Origin: VRUE01 sp050258095
Lineage (GTDB): Bacteria; Actinomycetota; Thermoleophilia; Solirubrobacterales; 70-9
Reading direction: 5' to 3'
Assembly (NCBI GenBank): GCA_050258095.1
Contig: JBLMYD010000010.1
Span: 1-64,000, forward strand
Length of the DNA: 64,000 nucleotides
Shown here: in pieces, positions 24,513-32,693 of the stretch
Position numbering within the stretch: the first letter of the stretch is position 1
How the letters are laid out: each line of letters begins with the position of its first letter
Translations under genes and position numbers: made by a program
Notes under the pieces: model-generated
Database searches by the model: none
The model's input: only the letters and a program-made list of their open reading frames with translations
What the model was told of the DNA's origin: nothing

Positions 24513-25406
24513 CTACCGCTGCCAGGAGCGGCCGAGCCCTCGGCGGAGCCGGGCGCGGAGGAGGATGGCGCGGCGGCGCGGCGGGACCTTGGAGAAGAGC
24601 AGCAGCCGGGTCGTCGGCGAGAGCCTGGTCAGCTTCGCGAGCGTGTCGCCGTCGGGCCAGGGGCCGCCCTCGGCGAGGCCGTTGAGCAGCCCCCAGAGCT
24701 CGCGCTGGCGCTCGCTGAGCTGCTGCAGGTCTTCCTCGCCGGCCGCGTTGCGCCGCAGCGACGGCTTCAGCGCCGCGGCCGCCGCCGCGGCCGAGCCGTC
24801 GAGGGCGACGCCTTGGGCGGTCAGGGCCTCGCCGAGCTCGGCGACGAAGCGGGGCGGATCGTCGAGAGCGCTGTCGTAGCCGTGCACGAACGTCGGCACG
24901 TCGCGCAGGTTCCAGAGCGCCTGCGCGTTGTAGATCTCCCAGAGCGCCAGGCCGTGGCGCAGGGAGAAGCCGTTGCGGGCGGTCAGCGACTTCGCCACGG
25001 CAAGCGGGTGGCGGAACGACATGACGGCGACGGGCGCCGCGTCCCATGCCGCCAGCCAGAGCGGCAGCGTCAGGCAGGCTCGCGGGTCCTTCCACACCCA
25101 GCCCTCCTCCGGGTAGAGCGCGGCGAACTCCGCGCGCAGCCGGGGGACCATCGCCTGCGCCTTGGCGCGGCTCTCCCACCCGGGCGGCAGCGGCGGCGGC
25201 GCGAACCAGGTGCCGCCGTGCAGCTCGAGGGCCATCTCGTTGCGTTCGATCAGGCGCTGGTGCTCCCAGTTGCCCTCGGGGTTCCAGCGCCTCGGCGAGG
25301 TGAAGTCGCCGGTGTCGCCGAGCGAGCAGCCGAGCAGCCCGATCGCGCTGGTCACCGCCGAGGTGCCGCTGCGGTGCATGCCGATGACGACGACGTTCCT
25401 AGCCAT
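24513..25406 (-). CDS. Sulfotransferase family protein, second of four
   Basis: A 297-residue protein beginning MARNVVVIGMHRSGTSAVTS, which gives the P-loop-like 5'-PSB motif, and carrying MSFRHPLAVAKSL as 3'-PB motif. The WNPEGNWEHQRLIERNE and WVWKDPRACLTLPLW segments are typical of bacterial sulfotransferase-like proteins of polysaccharide loci. ATG 25406 is chosen because conserved sequence begins at residue 4; frames extending further upstream have no recognisable content. Confidence 0.75.
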   Translation of the reverse strand: MARNVVVIGMHRSGTSAVTSAIGLLGCSLGDTGDFTSPRRWNPEGNWEHQRLIERNEMALELHGGTWFAPPPLPPGWESRAKAQAMVPRLRAEFAALYPEEGWVWKDPRACLTLPLWLAAWDAAPVAVMSFRHPLAVAKSLTARNGFSLRHGLALWEIYNAQALWNLRDVPTFVHGYDSALDDPPRFVAELGEALTAQGVALDGSAAAAAAALKPSLRRNAAGEEDLQQLSERQRELWGLLNGLAEGGPWPDGDTLAKLTRLSPTTRLLLFSKVPPRRRAILLRARLRRGLGRSWQR

Positions 25407-25480
25407 CTCATTCGGGGGGTGGGTCAGCCGATCTCGCTCGCCCGTAAGGCAGTAAAGGTCTGCTGAGCGACGACACGGAG

Positions 25481-26428
25481 CTAATCGTCGAATGAGGGGT
25501 AATGCATGACCTGCGAAGCAATGTTTCCCTCGATGACGCGCTGGTCGAGATTGAAGTACTTGGTCCACAGCATCCAGATCAGTGCCCACTGATCCCCGGC
25601 TGGATCGGCATGGATAACCGGCAGACCCGTTCCTTCTACATCGTTGGCGTCGAAAACCGCCCCGTGATCTGTGGGAAGGTCGATCAGTTTTTTCTTCACC
25701 GACTCGGCGATCTCGTCGGCATCCTCAGGACTGCGATCTGGATTACTCGTAAGAGCCTCGCGCACCAGATCCTCGCTGCGCTCCAGAGCCGATCGCGCCT
25801 GCTGAACCATCACGGCGCTGACATCCGCGAGCAGCGACACGTGCACTGGATAGCTGTCGGGGTTTTTGGCCAGAGCCGCTTCGGCATGGTCAACCGCTGC
25901 GATCAGGTCCTTTGCCGAGTAAAGGCCGCCTCCTTCTGGCGCTTCAAATTGCGGGTCAACAGGTCCAAGATCGCTCGTCGGCCCCATCAGTATGTGATGT
26001 GCCCCCATTGCCAGCAGCGTGCCCGCGCTCTTGGCTTGGTTGGGGACGATGATTGTGAGCTCCCGGCACCGCGATTGGGCCTGTCGAACCAGCCGAATGG
26101 CCGACTCTCCGTCGCCACCCGGTGTGTCGAGCAAGAGGTGGAGATCCTGAGCTGGGTCGGCGGAAGCGATTACCTCCTCGAAGAGAGTGATAATCGCCGG
26201 AAAGATCGTGTCGACGAGGACTACGAAACGGCAATCGAAGCGCCTCTCGTACTCCTTGATGAGCTGTTGACGATGGTACCGCTCCGAATGCTGCGCGTGG
26301 AAAAGAGGGCTTTGCTTGGGACGAATTAGCGGCGTCGCGAGCCCGTCGGGAAGCTCATCGGTTTGCCCTTCCGGGTCTCCGCGCTGCTCTCCCTGATCTG
26401 CAGGGCGATCTCCACCTTCGCGGCCCAC
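25481..26428 (-). CDS. SDH-family Clp-fold serine protease
   Basis: A protein of up to 315 residues with the ClpP/SppA crotonase fold: LLLDTPGGDGESAIRL (oxyanion strand, about 98-113), nucleophile region NQAKSAGTLLAMGA with S134, and MGPTSDLGPVDPQF with D153/D158. This is the serine dehydrogenase proteinase family (PF01972), membrane-linked in some members; no membrane helix is evident here. GTG 26428 is the only conventional start upstream of the conserved TPLIRPKQSPLFHAQHSERY; homology begins around residue 30. It overlaps the preceding 54-residue gene by 103 nt. GC is lower than in the neighbouring glycosyltransferase genes, suggesting acquisition. Role in this locus unknown. Confidence 0.75.
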   Translation of the reverse strand: MGREGGDRPADQGEQRGDPEGQTDELPDGLATPLIRPKQSPLFHAQHSERYHRQQLIKEYERRFDCRFVVLVDTIFPAIITLFEEVIASADPAQDLHLLLDTPGGDGESAIRLVRQAQSRCRELTIIVPNQAKSAGTLLAMGAHHILMGPTSDLGPVDPQFEAPEGGGLYSAKDLIAAVDHAEAALAKNPDSYPVHVSLLADVSAVMVQQARSALERSEDLVREALTSNPDRSPEDADEIAESVKKKLIDLPTDHGAVFDANDVEGTGLPVIHADPAGDQWALIWMLWTKYFNLDQRVIEGNIASQVMHYPSFDD

Positions 26429-26490
26429 TCGCTCTCCTTGCCTTTGGACGGAGCGCTGACAGGCAGTGCTTTGCTGACAGGGCGACGCAT
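26326..26490 (-). CDS. 54-residue basic protein upstream of the SDH protease
   Basis: ATG 26490 is preceded by AAAGGAG with 8-9 nt spacing, the best ribosome site in the region. The product starts MRRPVSKALPVSAPSKGKES and ends GKPMSFPTGSRRR; it has 54 residues, is strongly basic and has one amphipathic stretch (WAAKVEIALQIRES). Its 3' part overlaps the protease frame, pointing to translational coupling. A regulator, substrate or adaptor of the protease is an inference from position only. Confidence 0.55.
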   Translation of the reverse strand: MRRPVSKALPVSAPSKGKESEWAAKVEIALQIRESSAETRKGKPMSFPTGSRRR

Positions 26491-26576
26491 GCTGACGGCT
26501 CCTTTCTAGCTGGTCGACATCTTAAGGCCCGAAGGCTTGCACAGGTCCCGGCGGCAGGGGGGCGTGGGCTGGCTGC

Positions 26577-27842
26577 CTAATCCCTGCATGACGATCTGCT
26601 TTCGGCCAGCTGCCGGTAGAGCGCGTCGTAGCGCGGGATCCCGACCTCGCGCAGCGAGAGGTTCGCGCGCGCGACCTCGGCGCAGCGCCGGCGCACATCG
26701 GGGTCGTCGCGCAGGGCGCGGACGGTGGCGACCGCGGCCTCGTAGCCGGGGGTCGAGAGGTCCTCGACGAGGGCGCCGACGCGGTTGTCGCGCAGCAGCG
26801 CGTCGACGTCGCCGATCCCGGCGGTGGAGACGACGGGCAGGCCGGCGGCCAGGTACTCGCCGATCTTGGTCGGCGAGGAGGCGATCTTCGAGAAGCAGGG
26901 CCGGACGAAGGAGACGCTGAGGTCGGCGGCGGCCAGCCAGCGGCCGATCTGCTCCGGCTCGGAGCGCAGGACGCGGTAGTCGTCGGCACCGATCCCGCGG
27001 CGCTCGAGCTCGACCAGGATCGGCTCCGGGTCGGCCTGGGTGACGATCAGGAAGAGCAGCTCGGGCTCCGCCCGCCGCGCGACGGCGATGCAGTCGGCCA
27101 TCTCGGGCTCCAGGTACCAGCCGGTGAACTTGCCGACGTAGACCATCGTCGGGCGGTCGCCGAGCCCGAGCTCGGCGCGGGCGGCGTCGCGTTCGGGCGC
27201 GCGCTCCTCGATCCGCTCGACGTCGGCGCAGCAGGGGATGACGAAGGTGGCCTCCGGCCCGGCCTTCGCCTCGCTCAGGTGGGGGCGCACGGCCTCGGTC
27301 AGGGTGACGAGGCCGTCGGCGCGGCGCAACGCCGCCCGCTGCACCCACTCCGTCAGCCGGAAGGGGACGCCGCCGCGCTTCCAGTTGCCGGCGTCGACGT
27401 ACTCCTCGGCCATCAGCCCGCGCAGGTCGAAGAGCAGCCGGAAGGAGGCGAACAGCGCGGCGATCAGCGCCATCGCCGCCGGCATGTGGTTGCGGGCGTG
27501 GATCGCTTCGAGGCGGTGGCGGCGCATAAGGCGGGCCGCGGCGAGCCCGCCGGCGATCACGTCGAAGGCGGTGGCGGGCAGCGAGGGCCGCTTGTGGTAG
27601 CGGCGGCGATGCCAGACGATGCCCTGGCGGTCGAGCTCCTCGGCGAATCGACGCGACTGCTCCGCGGTGAGACGTGGCTCGAAGGTCATCAGGTGAACCG
27701 TGTGCCCCCGTTCCGCCAGTCCCGCGAGGTAGGCGACGACCTGGCTGTGGACGAGCGGGTCCCCGAGCGAGAGGTAGCATAGGTACAGCACGCGCAGCGC
27801 CCGCCTGCCGGCGTCCGATTGGGATCTAGGGGAAGGTTGCAC
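26577..27842 (-). CDS. GT4-family glycosyltransferase
   Basis: About 421 residues. Starts ALRVLYLCYLSLGDPLVHSQ, a GT-B N-terminal strand and loop; later VYVGKFTGWYLEPEMADCI and a donor-site segment PTKIGEYLAAGLPVVST. Start is uncertain: GTG 27842 leaves only 7 nt to the divergent gene, whereas GTG 27791 (just before LYLCYLSL) would give a 58-nt intergenic region and a more usual length. Donor and acceptor unknown. Confidence 0.75.
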   Translation of the reverse strand: MQPSPRSQSDAGRRALRVLYLCYLSLGDPLVHSQVVAYLAGLAERGHTVHLMTFEPRLTAEQSRRFAEELDRQGIVWHRRRYHKRPSLPATAFDVIAGGLAAARLMRRHRLEAIHARNHMPAAMALIAALFASFRLLFDLRGLMAEEYVDAGNWKRGGVPFRLTEWVQRAALRRADGLVTLTEAVRPHLSEAKAGPEATFVIPCCADVERIEERAPERDAARAELGLGDRPTMVYVGKFTGWYLEPEMADCIAVARRAEPELLFLIVTQADPEPILVELERRGIGADDYRVLRSEPEQIGRWLAAADLSVSFVRPCFSKIASSPTKIGEYLAAGLPVVSTAGIGDVDALLRDNRVGALVEDLSTPGYEAAVATVRALRDDPDVRRRCAEVARANLSLREVGIPRYDALYRQLAESRSSCRD

Positions 27843-27849
27843 AGAGCGG

Positions 27850-28929
27850 ATGTCTAGCAATGCGCAGCGGGTGATTGGGACCTCGGCCCAGGGAGCCTCG
27901 GATGCCGCCTTCCGCGTGCGCCTCGAGTTGCCGGGGCGCGGGCTCGCCGAGTGCGGCATCGCGCTGGAGCTGTTGCCGCTCTTCGCGGGCGACAGCGCGC
28001 AGCGCTTTCGCGCTGCGGGGGGGCTCGGCAAGGCGCACGTGCTCGCCGCCTCGCGCCGGCAGCTGAGGCGGGCGCTGCGCGAGGCGGGGGAGGGGGTTGC
28101 GACCGTCGTCGTCCAGCGCCAGGTCGACCTGGCGCCTTCGCTGTCGCTGGAGCGGGTGGCGGCACAGGGCCGCAGGCTCGTCTACGACGTCGACGACGCG
28201 GTCTGGCTGAGCGGGCGGCAGACCGGCGGTCACCCCCTGAGCGCCCTCAAGGGGGCGGCCCGCAAGGTGCGCTGGCTCGCCGAGCGGGCCGCGCACACGA
28301 TCGCCGGCAACGAGATCCTCGCCGAATACCTCTCGGCTCACAGCGAGCGGGTCACGGTCGTGCCCTCGCTGGTCGATCCGGCCGCCTACGCGGTGCGGGC
28401 GCACGAGCAGGGCGAGGCGCTGACCCTGGGCTGGATCGGCTCGCCGACGACGGCGCCCTACCTGGCGCAGATCGCGCCCGTGCTCGCAGGGCTGGCGGAG
28501 CGGTCGAGCCGCCCGGTGCGCCTCGTCGTGGTCGGCGGCTCGGCGCCGGCGCTCGCCGGCGTGCGGGTCGAGGAGCGCGCCTGGAGCCCGCAGGCCGAGC
28601 GCGAGGCGCTGGCCGAGATGGACGTCGGCCTGATGCCGCTCGAGGACACGCCCTGGACGCGCGGCAAGTGCGCCTACAAGGCGCTGCAGTACATGGCCGC
28701 CGGCATCCCGCCGCTGGCCGACGACGTCGGGGTCTCGGCCGCCACGGTCGCCGGCGCCGGCTACGCGGTCAGCGGCGCCGAGGGCTGGCTCGAGGCGCTG
28801 CGGGCCCTCGCCGACGACGCCGGTCTGCGGACCCGCCTCGGCGAGGTCGGCCGCCGCCGGGTCGAGGAGGAGTTCTCGCCCGGGCGCTGGCTGCCGACGA
28901 TCGCCGCGATCCTGCGGGGCGAGCAGTGA
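27850..28929 (+). CDS. GT4-like glycosyltransferase
   Basis: A 359-residue GT-B protein. RLVYDVDDAVWLSGRQTGG is characteristic of GT4 proteins that start with a nucleotide-like domain; later LTLGWIGSPTTAPYL and KCAYKALQYMAAGIPPLADD form the donor site. ATG start with a weak ribosome site. Its last codons overlap the next gene (GTGA at 28926-28929), so it and the third sulfotransferase are co-translated. Confidence 0.8.
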   Translation: MSSNAQRVIGTSAQGASDAAFRVRLELPGRGLAECGIALELLPLFAGDSAQRFRAAGGLGKAHVLAASRRQLRRALREAGEGVATVVVQRQVDLAPSLSLERVAAQGRRLVYDVDDAVWLSGRQTGGHPLSALKGAARKVRWLAERAAHTIAGNEILAEYLSAHSERVTVVPSLVDPAAYAVRAHEQGEALTLGWIGSPTTAPYLAQIAPVLAGLAERSSRPVRLVVVGGSAPALAGVRVEERAWSPQAEREALAEMDVGLMPLEDTPWTRGKCAYKALQYMAAGIPPLADDVGVSAATVAGAGYAVSGAEGWLEALRALADDAGLRTRLGEVGRRRVEEEFSPGRWLPTIAAILRGEQ

Positions 28930-29657
28930 ACCCGGACTACGAGCGCGTCTACCACTTCCACGTCCGCAAGACGGCGGGGACGAGCCTCAACGCGGCCTTC
29001 TGGGCGCTCGGCGGCCTCGACCTGCGGGCGGTGGCCGGCGACCAGGTCGTCGAAGGGAACGGCCTGCGCTTCGTGCGCGGCAACCGCGAGCTGATCGAGC
29101 GGGGCGAGTACTTCTTCGCCAACTCCCACCGGCCCGCCCACGAGCTGCGCCTGCCGCCGGCGACCTACACGATCACGATCCTGCGCGACCCGGTCGCGCG
29201 CGTGGTCTCCTACTACCGCTACCTGCTCTGGGCGCGCAGCAACCGCGGGGCGCGCGAGGCCGAGCCGTTCATCGACGACGTCGTCGCCGAGAGCGCCTTC
29301 CTCGACCGGCGAGTGTCGCTGCGCCGGCGCCGAGCCGGCTTCCGCGACTTCCTCGAGCGGGCACCGGTCGAGCGCCTGCTCACGCAGCTGCAGATGTTCT
29401 CCGCCCGGCTCGACCCCGCCGAGGCGGCGGAGAACGCGCTCGCCTGCTCGGCGACCTGCTTCACCGAGACCTACCCCGCGGACCTGAAGCGGGTGGCCGC
29501 CGACCTCCGGCTCGACCTGACCGAGAAGCGCGAGCGCAGCTTCGGCGAGAAGGTCGAGCTGAGCGACGACGAGCTCGCCCTGCTGCGCGAGCGCCTGGCC
29601 CCCGAGCACGCGATGATCGAGCGCGTCCGGGAAGGGCTCCCGGGGCAGACTAAATAA
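28926..29657 (+). CDS. Sulfotransferase family 2-like protein, third of four
   Basis: A 243-residue protein. YHFHVRKTAGTSLNAAFW is the PAPS 5'-binding motif of the heparan 2-O-sulfotransferase-like group and TITILRDPVARVVSYYRYL the 3'-binding motif. SHRPAHELRLPP lies between them, where the catalytic His/Arg of this group sits. GTG overlaps the stop of the upstream glycosyltransferase gene. Immediately downstream the base composition changes abruptly to an AT-rich leader. Confidence 0.8.
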   Translation: MNPDYERVYHFHVRKTAGTSLNAAFWALGGLDLRAVAGDQVVEGNGLRFVRGNRELIERGEYFFANSHRPAHELRLPPATYTITILRDPVARVVSYYRYLLWARSNRGAREAEPFIDDVVAESAFLDRRVSLRRRRAGFRDFLERAPVERLLTQLQMFSARLDPAEAAENALACSATCFTETYPADLKRVAADLRLDLTEKRERSFGEKVELSDDELALLRERLAPEHAMIERVREGLPGQTK

Positions 29658-29735
29658 TGATTACATCAGTTCTTACATTTGTTATTATCAATTCAAATGA
29701 AGATTCAATCTATATATCAAAGCCGGAGCTAACAG
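29655..29735 (+). promoter_or_regulatory. AT-rich leader of the Fic gene
   Basis: About 80 bp rich in A and T (ATGATTACATC, TTTGTTATTATC, TCTATATATC) in a surrounding of roughly 70 percent GC. It contains TATATAT (29711-29717) as a likely -10 region and CGGAG 8 nt before GTG 29736. Looks imported with the Fic gene. Confidence 0.5.
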
Positions 29736-30896
29736 GTGGTCTTCGAGCTTCCGGCCATCGAAGCCGAGGAGGAGGAAGCGCTCGCGAAGATCGACGAGCT
29801 TCGTAGGCAGCTGCGCTACTACGTGGCGGAGCCTCGTCGCTGGGTCGGGTCGGTCCGGCGCATGCTGGCCGCGCGCGCCATCCAGGGCTCGAACAGCATC
29901 GAGGGCTACAACGTCTCCGTCGAGGACGCCGTGGCGGCGATCGAAGGGGACGAGCCTGCGGAGGCGCAGGCCGAGAGCTGGCAAGCCGTCACCGGCTACC
30001 GCCGGGCGATGACGTACGTCCTTCAGCTCGCGGCGGACGAGCACTTCGAGCTCAGCGCCCACCTCATCCGCAGCCTGCATTTCATGATGACCGAGTACGA
30101 CCTCGAGGCCGGTCCCGGCCTATGGCGGCCCGGGCCGATCTGGGTCAGGAACGAGTCCACGGGCGATGTGGTCTACGAGGGGCCCGATGCGGAGCAGGTG
30201 CCCGGCCTCATCGACGAGCTGATCGAGCAGCTTGCGGACAGCCAGGACGCGCCGCCCATGGTGCGTGGCGCGATGGCGCACCTCTCGCTGGTCATGATCC
30301 ACCCCTTCCGCGACGGCAACGGTCGCATGGCGCGTTGCCTGCAGACGCTTGTCCTCGCCCGCGAGAGGATCCTCGCCCCCGACTGGTGCAGCATCGAGGA
30401 GTATCTGGGCGCCAACACCTTGGCGTACTACGCGGCCCTGGCGCAGGTCGGCGAAGGCGCGTGGAATCCGCGCAACGACGCCCGGCCCTGGGTGCGGTTC
30501 TGCCTGCAGGCTCACTACATCCAGGCGATGAGCGTGCTCCGGCGGGTCCGGGAGTCCGAGAAGATCTGGGAAGAGCTGGAGGCGGTGCTCGCCGAGAAGC
30601 GAAGTCTCCCCGAGCGCGCGATCCGAGCGTTGTTCGACGCGACCCTGGGCATGCGGGTGCGGAACTCCTCCTACCGGTCCGTGCTCAAGCGCTTTGCAAG
30701 CGAGGAGGTCTCGAACCAGGTCGCGACCGGCGACCTGCGGGCGATGGTCGACGCCGGCCTGCTGGAGCAGCACGGCAAGAAGCGGGGCACGTACTACGTG
30801 GCTGCGCCGCCGCTTGTCGAGATCCGGGAGCGAGTCAGGCGGGACCGCAAGCCGATCGATGCCGGCTCGCTGTTCGCCGTTCCCGCCTCGGGTTAG
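29736..30896 (+). CDS. Fic-domain AMP-transferase (class II, N-terminal inhibitory helix)
   Basis: A 386-residue Fic protein. The catalytic loop HPFRDGNGR lies at 189-197 with H189 as base. The inhibitory motif S-x3-E-G is present at S52-E56-G57 (GSNSIEG), so this is a self-inhibited class II enzyme. An N-terminal DUF4172-like helical region precedes it and a winged-helix segment near 320-375 (ALFDATLGMRVRNSSYRSVL...LEQHGKKRGTYYV) follows, suggesting DNA-binding autoregulation. Transfers AMP to protein hydroxyls in the family. GTG start after CGGAG. Stop overlaps the convergent gene (TTAG). Inserted amid polysaccharide genes with an AT-rich leader, so probably acquired. Confidence 0.85.
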   Translation: MVFELPAIEAEEEEALAKIDELRRQLRYYVAEPRRWVGSVRRMLAARAIQGSNSIEGYNVSVEDAVAAIEGDEPAEAQAESWQAVTGYRRAMTYVLQLAADEHFELSAHLIRSLHFMMTEYDLEAGPGLWRPGPIWVRNESTGDVVYEGPDAEQVPGLIDELIEQLADSQDAPPMVRGAMAHLSLVMIHPFRDGNGRMARCLQTLVLARERILAPDWCSIEEYLGANTLAYYAALAQVGEGAWNPRNDARPWVRFCLQAHYIQAMSVLRRVRESEKIWEELEAVLAEKRSLPERAIRALFDATLGMRVRNSSYRSVLKRFASEEVSNQVATGDLRAMVDAGLLEQHGKKRGTYYVAAPPLVEIRERVRRDRKPIDAGSLFAVPASG

Positions 30897-31699
30897 ACCA
30901 GCGCGTCGAGCCAGGTCTGGTCGTCGCGCTCGATCCTGGCGAGGATCTCCTCGGAGAGCTTGAGGTTGCGGCGCGCGATCGGGCGGGTTTGGGCTCTCCG
31001 CCGCATCTCGCCGAGGCGGCGGGCGATCGGTCCCAGCAGCGGCGCGTCGCTCGGCGGGATCGGCGGCAGGCCGATCGTGTCGCTGCGCGAGACCGGCGCG
31101 CGGAAGCCGGCGCCGTGGTGGTAGATCGCGTCGCCGTAGACGCCGAAGAAGAGCGGGTGCGGGTTGCGGCGGTTGCTGCGCAGGACCGGGGCCCAGGGGG
31201 TGCCGGTGAGCTCCAGCCGGCGCATCAGGTTGGCGCCGACGTCGGTCTTGGGCTCGCCGTTGGCGTCCTTCCACATGTAGCCCTTGCTCCAGTCGCCCGG
31301 CAGGTCCCGCCAAGTGGCGACGCTGGTGACGCAGAAGCATGGGTGCGGCTGCGGGTCGCCGCCGTTCTCCGCCCTCTGCACCGCCAGCAGCGGCGCCGCG
31401 CGCAGGCCGGCGTCGATCAGCGGGGCGGGGTCGGCGATCGGGAAGGCGTCGCCGTCGAGGAACATCAGCAGGTCGTCCGCGTCGGCCTCGGCGGCGATCT
31501 CGATTGCGAGGTGGTTGAGCTTGCCGGCGTGGGGGCCGCCCTGCTCGATCACCCGGTCGAAGTGCCGGCCGTAGGAGGGCGAGATCCCCTCCAGCGAGGT
31601 CCAGGTCCGGAAGGGGACCGGCAGGTGCCGGCGCAGTTCCCTGGCCTGAATCGGGATCCAGCGCGGCGAGCGGAAGTGCACTGTGGCGATGTGGAGCAC
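30893..31699 (-). CDS. GT-A type glycosyltransferase-like protein
   Basis: A 268-residue protein with the strand VHFRSPRWIPIQARELRRHL, then LNHLAIEIAAEADADDLLMF leading into the D-x-D motif FLDGDAFPI. FGVYGDAIYHHGAGFR is a late His-rich segment of the kind closing GT-A active sites. No named family assigned with certainty. Its stop overlaps the Fic stop. Lies downstream of the polymerase and fourth sulfotransferase on the same strand. Confidence 0.65.
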   Translation of the reverse strand: MLHIATVHFRSPRWIPIQARELRRHLPVPFRTWTSLEGISPSYGRHFDRVIEQGGPHAGKLNHLAIEIAAEADADDLLMFLDGDAFPIADPAPLIDAGLRAAPLLAVQRAENGGDPQPHPCFCVTSVATWRDLPGDWSKGYMWKDANGEPKTDVGANLMRRLELTGTPWAPVLRSNRRNPHPLFFGVYGDAIYHHGAGFRAPVSRSDTIGLPPIPPSDAPLLGPIARRLGEMRRRAQTRPIARRNLKLSEEILARIERDDQTWLDALV

Positions 31700-31730
31700 C
31701 GTTCAGCCTCTTGGGCGCGACGCGCGCACC

Positions 31731-32693
31731 TTACTGCGCGCCCGGCCCGGTCGCCGGCAGCGGGCCGTCGCCGTAGAGCCGGTCGAGGCCGAACTCGGCG
31801 ACGACCGCCAGGCAGCGCTCGACCGTCGGCCGCGGGATCTCGCTCGTCCAGGCGCCGAGCAGCTTCTCCCAGTCCCCCGAGCGGTGCGCCGCGGCTGCGG
31901 TTCCCCGCCAGTCCGTCGCCGAGGGCGCCCGGGCGAGGCCGGCGTCGGCCGCTTCGCGGGCGGGGCCGAGGGCGGGGGCGCAGAGCTCGTCGAGGCGCGC
32001 CAGCTCGGCGGCCGGGTCGCGCACCGCGTTCTCGTAGAAGGTCAGGGCGACGCCGGCGTCCTCGCCATGACCCAGCGGGACGACGTTTTCGAGGCACCAC
32101 TCGGCGACCAGCCGGACCAGCGGCTCGGCGTCCTCGCGCCGGCGGTCGTAGAGCGGCAGCCAGGCGGCGGCGGACGAGCCCTCGGCCTGCTCGCGGCCGG
32201 CGGGCGTCGCCAGGTAGTCGCCGAGGCCGTAGAAGGCGTCCGCCCGCAGGCGCGAGAGCGAGGCCGCGAGCGGGTGGCGGACGACGTAGACGACGGGGAC
32301 CTGCGGGCGGTTGGCGCGGAACCAGGGCAGCAGGTTGCCGGCGTGGACGTCCTTTATGACGCGACCGCGGGGCAGGCGGGCGACGCGGATCTGGTCGATG
32401 TAGGGACCGCGGACCCGGCCGCGGAGGACGCGCTCCGCGGCGCGCTCGAAGCCGGGTGGGCGCTGCCCCGGGTCGAGGAAGAGGCGGGCGTCCTCGCCGA
32501 TCGTCCCCAAGCGCGGGTGGAACGGCTCGAAGAGGAGGCGGCTGCGGTGGCGGCGGGCGATCGCTTCCGCCAGCCAGGTGGTGCCGCTGCGGCCGCTGCC
32601 GAGCACGAGGACGGCGTGCGAGGGATCGCGGTTGCGCTCGACGAACAGCTCGTTGGGCAGCTGCCGCGCTCGCGCTGCGATCCCGGCGGGCAT
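31731..32693 (-). CDS. Sulfotransferase family protein, fourth of four
   Basis: A 320-residue enzyme: AVLVLGSGRSGTTWLAEAIA is the 5'-PSB loop, VVYVVRHPLAASLSRL the 3'-PB motif, with LLFEPFHPRL between. ATG shares one base with the upstream stop (TGATG), so it is translated with the O-antigen-ligase-like gene. Sulfation of the finished or growing polymer is the natural inference. Confidence 0.8.
   Translation of the reverse strand: MPAGIAARARQLPNELFVERNRDPSHAVLVLGSGRSGTTWLAEAIARRHRSRLLFEPFHPRLGTIGEDARLFLDPGQRPPGFERAAERVLRGRVRGPYIDQIRVARLPRGRVIKDVHAGNLLPWFRANRPQVPVVYVVRHPLAASLSRLRADAFYGLGDYLATPAGREQAEGSSAAAWLPLYDRRREDAEPLVRLVAEWCLENVVPLGHGEDAGVALTFYENAVRDPAAELARLDELCAPALGPAREAADAGLARAPSATDWRGTAAAAHRSGDWEKLLGAWTSEIPRPTVERCLAVVAEFGLDRLYGDGPLPATGPGAQ

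Noticed and set aside
29655..29735. AT-rich segment as a replication origin or DnaA-box cluster
   Set aside because: No TTATCCACA-like boxes, no origin genes nearby; a gene leader is the simpler reading.
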